Positions 57,701 through 64,000 of a stretch of 64,000 bases of DNA are shown here, in pieces. Made by a program: the position numbers and the translations under genes. Numbering within the stretch: the stretch's first letter is position 1; every line of letters starts with the position of its first letter. Source of the stretch: Apostichopus japonicus (taxonomy: Eukaryota; Echinodermata; Holothuroidea; Aspidochirotida; Stichopodidae); the NCBI RefSeq assembly GCF_037975245.1, contig NC_092573.1:12670001-12734000 (forward strand). Reading direction: 5' to 3'. The notes under the pieces are model-generated. The model saw nothing but the letters and a program-made list of their open reading frames with translations, was not told where the DNA came from and did no database searches.

Positions 57701-57973
57701 GCTGATGTGGCCGAGTGGATAAAGGCGGTGGCAGTTGAAGTTATGAGGCTTAGCAAACGGGACCTTCCGGGTTTGATACCCGGCCGGGTCACATGTGTAA
57801 GGCGGGTTTTCATGCACAAGAGCAACGGTTTTCTCATCTAAAGTGACTTTCTAAATTGAAAAAATTCCAAATGTTGAATTGGAAGCCACTCGATGTGTAA
57901 GGTGCAAACCATAAGCCCTTGCGGGTTTCTCCCACATTTGTGGTCGCTTAAGCGTCGTAAAAATAACTGATTG
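57701..57973 (+). mobile_element. tRNA-Ser-derived SINE, complete copy
   Basis: The head resembles a serine tRNA: box A TGGCCGAGTGGATAAAGG, a loop reading TGA at the anticodon position, and box B GGTTTGATACC (57770-57780). The acceptor strands no longer pair, so it is not a tRNA gene. A body of about 190 bp follows, starting tgtaaggcgggttttcatg and ending aaaataactgattg, and then an (ATT)n tail. The body recurs almost unchanged at 63759-63947. The head is related to but clearly distinct from the AGA genes at 20-27 kb. Confidence 0.85.
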
Positions 57974-58013
57974 TTATTATTGTTAGTGTTATTATTATTA
58001 TCATTATTATTAA

Positions 58014-58063
<50 letters not shown>
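57974..58063. repeat. (ATT)n microsatellite, SINE tail
   Basis: About 90 bp of ATT repeats with interruptions near the SINE end, continuous with the SINE 3' end and cut off on the right by the minus-strand LINE tail. Confidence 0.95.
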
Positions 58064-58065
<2 letters not shown>

Positions 58066-58212
58066 AGATAAGATAAGATAAGATAAGATAAGTAAAACTT
58101 TATTGATCCCAAAGGGAAATTCAGGCACTCGCTCATAAAACAGTGAAAAAGTTACAAAAATAGATGTGTATATTGTACAATAAGAATAATAAGAAAAAGT
58201 CAACAATGAAAG

Positions 58213-60387
58213 TCAACGTAATAAAACCTCATTAAAAAGCTTAATTGCACGGGGTATGAAAGAATCTCTGTATCTATTGGTTTTGAGACACGGAAGTCTC
58301 AACCTGCCACTGCCTCTGGACATCTGACTATTATGAAGTAGCTCATAGAGGGGGTGGGTATGGTCCTTCCATACCGCGTCCAGTTTGGACTCGAGAAGGC
58401 TGTGGTAGACCGAGTCAATGGAAGGCAAGGGTTCCCCGACTACTCTCTCTGCTTTCTTAATGATGCTATTAATACGATCTATTTCATGTTTGTTTACATT
58501 CCCACCCCAGCAAACCAAGCAATAACGCCAAACCCCGCTAATGGTACAATTATAAAACATTTCAAGGATGTCATGACGAACATTAAAATTCGACATCTTA
58601 CGGAGGCAGAACAATCTCGAATTCAACTTTTTAACTAATATATCAATATGATCTCCCCATGCCAAGTGATCATTCAGCACCACCCCAAGATACTTATATG
58701 ACGTAACACGATCAACTACACTTCCTTTGACAACAACAGGGGGTGGAGGATTAGTATTGTGACGAAAATCAATAATCATTTCTTTGGTCTTAGCAACATT
58801 TAATTGGAGGAAGTTAAGGTCACAGTAGTTCACAAAAGACTGAATTTGACGTAAGTACGCTTCATCACCATTACCATTGACTAAGCCAATCATGGCAGTA
58901 TCGTCAGCAAACTTGATGAGTGAGCACCCTTGTTCTAATGACCTGGCATCGTACGTATAAAGTGTGAATAGGAACGGTGCTAGAACTGTTCCCTGGGGTG
59001 CCCCTGTATTTGAAAGAATAACATCGGATAGACACGAATGGCTGACTTTCACCAACTGAGTTCTGTTAGTTAAATAGTTTAAAATCCAGTGAATAAAACC
59101 ACCGGGAACGTCCATATTCTTAAGTTTACTGACTAAAATATGTGGTTGGATAGTGTTGAAAGCAGACGAAAAGTCGAAAAATGTCACACGGGCAAAATGT
59201 CCTCGGCAAGAATGTTCTAAATGAGAATATAGTTTATGGAGGATCAAAAGAATGGCATCTTCACAACTTCGATCTGATTGGTATGCAAACTGGAAAGGAT
59301 CTAAAAATGGAGTTACAAATGGTCTAAAGCGTTCTAAAAATATACGTTCACAAACTTTCATGGGCACAGCAGTGAGGGCAACAGGACGTAAGTCATTCAA
59401 ACATGATATTGCACTGGTTTTAGGTACTGGTATGATACATGATTGCTTCCATAAGTTAGGTATAACACGGGTTGTGAAAGATTGATTGAAAATATACGTT
59501 AAAATGTTCGAAAGTTGTATTGCACATTGTTTTAAGACCCGCGGGGAGAGCTTGTCTGGTCCGGCAGCTTTCGATGAGTGGAGTCTTGACAAATGACGAC
59601 GAACCTCACCTTCAGTAACCGTGATGTCACAGTCAGAATTTGCAAACTGCTGTTGAAAATCGTCGTGTTCAGCTGAAAAATCCTGTCGATCGAAACGATT
59701 ATAAAAGCAATTCAGTTCGTTCGCATAGTCTTCATCCACTCTGGGTAATAGGCAAGATTTTGGTTTATTGTTGTAACCACTCATCAAGCGCACGCCTTCC
59801 CAGACGCGCTTCATGTTGCCACCAGTAAAATGCCCTTCAACTTTGTCCTTGTACGCTGCCCTCTCCTCGCGAATAATCCTTTTCAGTTTAGACCGGATTT
59901 TCTTCAATCCCTCATGATCTCCTTTACCGAAGAGCCCTTTCTTCCTATTGATGACGTCCTTTACCCGTTTCGTAATCCAAGGTTTGTTGTTAGGATAAAC
60001 TTTAATCTGCTTTGTTGGAATTGTAAGTTCAACACAAAAATTTATGTAATCGCTTACTGTTTCCGTCAATTCATCCAAGTCCCCGGCAGCGTCTATAAAG
60101 GCATTCCAATCAGTAACATCCAGTTCAGCTCTAAGATGTTCTAAGCTGTCTTCGTTCCATTGTTGAACAGTCACGGTCGACGGTTTCTGCCTCTGAACAA
60201 TAGGTCTGTACTTGGGTAGTAAGTTGATGAGGTTATGATCGGCATAACCAAGGGCTGGCAATTGAATGGAGTTGTAGGCATCCTTTACGTTTGAATAGAG
60301 CAAATCCAGGGTAGCAGTAGCTCGTGTTGTGCAAGTCACATGTTGATAGTAGTGCACATTACTTTTCCGGAGGCTACAATGATTGAA
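58213..60387 (-). pseudogene. LINE ORF2, end of endonuclease plus reverse transcriptase
   Basis: An open frame of 714 codons (from 60357). It begins in the last part of the endonuclease (ADHN, residues 39-42) and then carries a reverse transcriptase with FFDFSSAFN (393-401), GAPQG (452-456) and the catalytic FADD box (483-486). The C-terminus is intact and ends at 58213. The RT core itself has no stop or frameshift; only the join to the upstream endonuclease is broken (see 60385-60392). The element is probably recent but inactive in this copy. Confidence 0.92.
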
Positions 60388-60554
60388 ACCCCATTGACGA
60401 TGAATAATGCATCGGGAGATGCTGTTTCCAATTCATGTATCACGTCACACAGTTCCAAAGCAGCCAGTTTCGCAGCACTCCGATGAGGAACATAAACAGT
60501 ACAAACAATGACATGGGAGAACTCCCTGGGTAAATAGTACGGCCTCAAACTGAC

Positions 60555-61137
60555 TCAGAATCTCAACGTTTGTAGAACATGAATGATGCTTGATGGTTGC
60601 ATGGTTGGGATGGCACCAATTCTCGTTGACATATAAGCATACACCTCCCCCTTTCTCCTTCCCCGAATCAGTAGTCCGATCACCTCGCATTAACTTGAAT
60701 CCATTGACTGATACATGAGCGTCATTATGATGTTCAGTAAGCCAGGTCTCCGTGAATGACATGAGACTAGCATTCCGAAATTCATTTAGGTAGTTCACAT
60801 TGGCACATAGCTCGTCGATCTTATTGCTCAGGGATTGAACGTTACCCATAATAATAGTTGGTAAAAAAGGCTTACATTTCTGTCTACGTATCCGTCTTTT
60901 AACACCTCCCGGTTTTCCTCGTTTCCTTTTCTTGATTTCTTTCGGAATGTCCGCATAGTTGGTTAGGCTAGGTGATCCAGTGTGTAGGCCTACACGCTTC
61001 ACATTACGTAGGGCATGTAGCTGAGCTGGAGAATAGTACAGCCTAGACGCTGATATAAACACATCGTTTTCTCCCAAACCGAAACACGTCGTCACCAAAA
61101 GAAATACTAATCCAAACGTTAGAACCTTTGATTCCAT
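60555..61137 (-). pseudogene. LINE ORF2, N-terminal and endonuclease part
   Basis: From the ATG at 61137 the frame reads a hydrophobic start, a basic stretch (KKRKRGKPGGVKRR) and then an endonuclease domain with the SFTETWL motif carrying a catalytic Glu. The frame is lost near 60551-60556, consistent with one extra base: the protein-like sequence continues in the next frame from PYYLPREF. A second shift, one missing base within the gaaacccc stretch at about 60385-60392, cuts the expected Gly-Asp-Phe-Asn endonuclease motif, so no active protein can be made. Confidence 0.85.
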
Positions 61138-61246
61138 GTTCAGTAATGTTCCATGAACTTCTAGTGTAGAACGAGTGTCGAAAAAAGTAGAAATTTCAAG
61201 AGCTTGAGCGAGTTGCGTCGCCACTAGGGTAGCGCCACCAATCATG

Positions 61247-61276
61247 TTATTATTATTATTTTTATTATTATTATTA

Positions 61277-61352
<76 letters not shown>

Positions 61353-61401
61353 CATCATTATCATCATTATTATTAATATTATTATTATTATTATTATTAT
61401 T
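61247..61401. repeat. (ATT)n microsatellite between two LINEs
   Basis: About 155 bp of TTA repeats with a few substitutions. It reads as poly-Asn, poly-Ile or poly-Leu in various frames, all spurious. Confidence 0.96.
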
Positions 61402-61594
61402 ATTCCTGTTAAAAGGGGGATGCGCCAAGGTTGCCCCTTAAGCCCATACCTTTTTGTGTTGTGTGCAGAAATTTTGGCTTTGAAATTACGAGCTGACCGT
61501 ATGTATGTCGGTTTTCCAGTAGGCAATGTTAACATTAAAGTGTCTATGTATGCTGATGACACAACTATTTTTCTGGACAATATCGATCGTTCTT

Positions 61595-61914
61595 GTATGT
61601 ATGTATGTATGTATGTATATGTGATCTTCCTGCAAGCAGGAACTCGCGAAAGAAGCCATGGAGGCTTGTAGACTCGCAAGCTGACCGAAGCCAATCTCTC
61701 GGCACACATCCATTTAACGTCCATGTCAGGGAGTTGTTATTGAACAACACCCTTGCCAGACGACACACATTGCTGTCGGCGGGGAATCGAACCGGGGATC
61801 TCATGACTGGGAGACGCCGGCGTTAACCACTAGGCTATACACTCCGCCTTATACACTCCGGCTATACACTCCGGCTATACACTCCGGCATACACCTCCGG
61901 CTATACACTCCGCC
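61595..61914 (-). mobile_element. tRNA-derived SINE inserted in the L1/Tx1-type ORF2
   Basis: On the minus strand the 5' end has a tRNA-like head with TAGCCTAGTGGTTAACGCC (box A) and GGTTCGATTCC (box B), followed by the family body and the 3' block GCGAGTTCCTGCTTGCAGGA, which can fold as a hairpin, and a (TACA)n tail at 61595-61620. Flanking ttctt at 61590-61594 and 61915-61919 is a short target duplication; removing the insert restores the LINE reading frame. The head's extreme 5' end is amplified (see 61838-61914). Confidence 0.9.
61838..61914. repeat. Tandem repeat, about 15-bp unit, at the SINE 5' end
   Basis: The word tatacactccggc (with a few variants) repeats about six times. It corresponds to the first bases of the SINE head, so the element's own 5' end has been amplified. 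Confidence 0.88.
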
Positions 61915-63622
61915 TTCTTTACAGAGAGTTGTTGAGATACTAACAGAGTTTAAACAAGCTTCTGGTCTGAAGATCAACTTCGAAAAGTCTAACATTCTTC
62001 CTATCGGCGATAATAATGAGAATGGTAATGGTCAGAGTGCTTATAATATTCCCTTTACAGATGGTCCTATTAAGGTTCTTGGTATTACACTTACGAATAA
62101 TAGAAGTGACCTCTTTCCCTTAAACTATTTGCCAAAACTTTCACGTTTGAAAAGTGTCCTAAATATGTGGTCTCCTCGTGATCTGACTCCCTATGGTAAA
62201 ATTGTTATCATAAAGAGTTTTGCTCTGTCACAACTTGTTTTCCTCTTCTCTGTTCTGCCTAACCCTCCAGAATCATTTCTAAAGGAACTAAATAGTTTAC
62301 TGTTTAACTTTATTTGGAGAGGAAAGGGCGACAAAATAAAGAGGAAAATTTTAATGCAGCCACAGGAAGAAGGCGGCTTGAATATGATTAACGTGCATGA
62401 TTTCATGAAAAGTATGAAAATTACTTGGATTAAAAGATATACAGATCATAATTTTGGCCATTGGAAATCCTTTTCGACTATTTTTTGAAAAACGTTGGTA
62501 AGGATTTTCTTTTTAGCTGTAATTTCAAGGGAAATGATATTTTTAAGAAGGTTAAACACGAGTTTCTTCGCAACTGCTGTTGTGCTTGGAGCGATCTCAC
62601 CTTTGAAACCCCGGTGGCGAATTACGGTGATCAGATTATCTGGAACAACAGTTTTATCAAGATTAATAATGAAGTAGTTTGGTACAGGAAGTGTTTTAAT
62701 TCAAATGTGCTTTATGTCCGGGATTTTTATGACATGTCTGGCAGGCCTCTATCGTATACTGCTTTTATTGCTAAATTTAATTGTCCAAGCTTCCCCTTTA
62801 CTAAGCTGAATGGGATTATACATTCTATCCCACGTACGTGGGTACCATCCAGATAGTCATTACAGCTGCCGAAGCAACCATGTAGTCAGCAGGTTATGTT
62901 AGCGCAACTATATGGTACTACTAAGATTTGTCAATATGCTTATAATAAATTTAACAGCCGTTGTATTGAGCAACCACGTGGTTGTTTAAAATGGACAATG
63001 ATTTTAAAGGCACCACTTTAAACTGGAGTGAAATTTTTGGTTCTTGTAGCAAGATTAGAGATACTAAATTAAGAAGCTTTCAGTACAAGTTTATCCATCG
63101 TATCATTACTACAAATAGTTTTCTTAGTAAAATTAACATTATTGACGACCCAAGTTGCAGTTTTTGTGGCGAGTCTACTGAAACTTTAGACCACCTTTAC
63201 TGGCGCTGTAGCGCAGTTGGAGATATTTGGAACAAAATATATCTTGAAATCTTTAATTCAAAAGTTGAAGTTGAGTACGAACACGTGTGTTTTGGTTATG
63301 ATTACGAGAACAAAATGAAATGGTATAGCCTGACAATGTTTTATGCCAAATATTATATTTACCTTTGCAGAATTAACAAAAGCGTTCCAAGTTATGATAT
63401 TTTCAAGCATAAGCTTTCATTTTTCTTGAGTGTTGAAATGTATATACTTATCAATAAAAAAAGCACAAAGAAATTAAACTGCTAAGAGATTCTTTGCATT
63501 ATTGATAAAGGAAATGTCCTTTTGGTGTCATGAAGCGAACTTTTTCTTTCTTTTCAACTTAATATGTTGTGCAGAAGAGATGGATGCAAATAAAAATTTC
63601 AAAAAAAAAAAAAAAAAAAAAA

Positions 63623-63718
<96 letters not shown>

Positions 63719-63758
63719 TACTATTATTATTATTATTATTATAATTATTATTGTTATT
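63623..63758. repeat. (ATT)n microsatellite after the LINE poly(A)
   Basis: Continuous with the poly(A) of the L1-type element on the left and the SINE body on the right. Confidence 0.95.
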
Positions 63759-63947
63759 GGCCGGGTGTAAGGCGGGTTTTCATGCACAAGAGCAATCTAC
63801 GGTTTTCTCATCTAAAGTGACTTTCTAAATTGAAAAGATTCCAAATGTTGAATTGGAAGCCACTCGATGTGTAAGGTGCAAACCATAAGCCCTTGCGGGT
63901 TTCTCCCACATTTGTGGTCGCTTAAGCGTCGTAAAAATAACTGATTG
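63759..63947 (+). mobile_element. SINE body, second copy, headless
   Basis: Nearly identical to the body of the SINE at 57701-57973, differing by an extra tctac-type insertion near 63795 and very few substitutions. The tRNA head is missing: the match begins at ggccgggt, and a cacatgt word is skipped. Either 5'-truncated or duplicated without its promoter. Confidence 0.88.
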
Positions 63948-64000
63948 TTATTATTATTGTTATTATCATTATTATTATTATTATTAATATTATTATTATT
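63948..64000. repeat. (ATT)n microsatellite, SINE tail, runs off the window
   Basis: The tail of the preceding SINE copy; continues past the window end. Confidence 0.93.

Larger units (their letters stand above)
58064..61246 (-). mobile_element. Non-LTR retrotransposon, CR1/L2/Rex1 group, near-complete ORF2
   Basis: Minus-strand LINE of about 3.2 kb. It ends at its 3' side with gggatcaataaagt and a (TTATC)n tail (58090-58064), a common 3' end in this group. It contains an apurinic-type endonuclease and a reverse transcriptase in broken frames. There is no ORF1, so the copy is probably 5'-truncated just above ORF2. (ATT)n repeats flank both ends. Confidence 0.9.
61402..63485 (+). pseudogene. 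L1/Tx1-type ORF2 C-terminal half, broken
   Basis: Segment one (61402-61594) carries RQGCPLSP and the catalytic YADD box. After the SINE the frame resumes at 61915 (LQRVVEILTEFKQASGLKI) and is open to 62488. A frameshift near 62470 moves into the next frame, which has a TAG at 62854-62856 and then continues to a second shift near 62990. The last part (to 63485) has the CxxC...HLYWRC zinc-knuckle-like motif (about 63158-63212) found at the end of L1/Tx1 ORF2 proteins. Three lesions besides the SINE make it non-functional. Confidence 0.87.
61402..63622 (+). mobile_element. L1/Tx1-type non-LTR retrotransposon, 5'-truncated, SINE-interrupted
   Basis: The fragment starts inside the reverse transcriptase (IPVKRGMRQGCPLSP) and runs to a true 3' end: stop TAA at 63483-63485, a 3' UTR of about 115 bp, AATAAA at 63589-63594, and poly(A) at 63601-63622. 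The 5' truncation abuts the (ATT)n array. A SINE occupies 61595-61914. Confidence 0.88.

Noticed and set aside
57701-57785. Functional tRNA-Ser(TGA) gene
   Set aside because: Acceptor strands do not pair and the sequence continues into a repeated SINE body with an ATT tail.
61242-61441. Poly-Leu, poly-Ile and poly-Asn ORFs (also at 57838-58206 and 63502-63820)
   Set aside because: Translations of (ATT)n microsatellites; only the LINE-derived parts of overlapping ORFs are real.

Overview
This is nuclear DNA from an animal, not a bacterial or viral window. Evidence: spliceosomal-type signals, Pol III tRNA genes with internal A and B boxes, tRNA-derived SINEs, two kinds of non-LTR retrotransposon (LINE), hAT-like MITEs, and very long (AT)n and (ATT)n microsatellites in an AT-rich, gene-poor background. 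The repeat content fits a marine invertebrate, possibly an echinoderm, but the species cannot be fixed from the sequence alone.

Layout. 1-19.8 kb holds no convincing protein gene. It has minisatellites, AT microsatellites, one tRNA-derived SINE (12.2 kb), one tRNA-like segment (7 kb) and an hAT-like MITE with a second MITE nested inside it (17.5-18.2 kb). 19.8-26.9 kb is a tRNA-Ser(AGA) cluster: nine intact 82-nt genes, six of them spaced at about 430 bp in a recent tandem array, plus broken copies. 28.4-31.5 kb carries the only confident host protein gene, a single-exon 966-codon ORF on the minus strand. Its N-terminal helical segment resembles inhibitory synaptic factor 1 (INSYN1); an upstream splice acceptor points to a spliced 5' UTR. 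32-57 kb is intergenic: a foldback repeat, a small retroelement combining Pol III-type boxes with a hammerhead ribozyme motif (33.7-34.0 kb), minisatellites, an inverted pair of hammerhead motifs of Penelope-like-element type (43.0-43.1 kb), a 155-bp tandem array split by an hAT-like MITE (44.6-46.1 kb), and another hAT-like MITE (52.6-53.1 kb). 57.7-64 kb is a nest of retroelements: two near-identical SINE bodies flank a minus-strand CR1/L2/Rex1-type LINE and a plus-strand L1/Tx1-type LINE, separated by (ATT)n arrays. The L1-type copy is itself broken by a SINE with a target-site duplication.

The most interesting signals are the hammerhead motifs. On the minus strand at 33732-33773 a complete hammerhead core directly follows a perfect B box, inside a roughly 325-bp insertion flanked by 16-bp direct repeats. 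At 43023-43118 two divergent hammerheads share the same core and stem I but have different stem II sequences that both still pair. Both were recognised by eye; folding, cleavage tests and genome-wide copy searches would be decisive.
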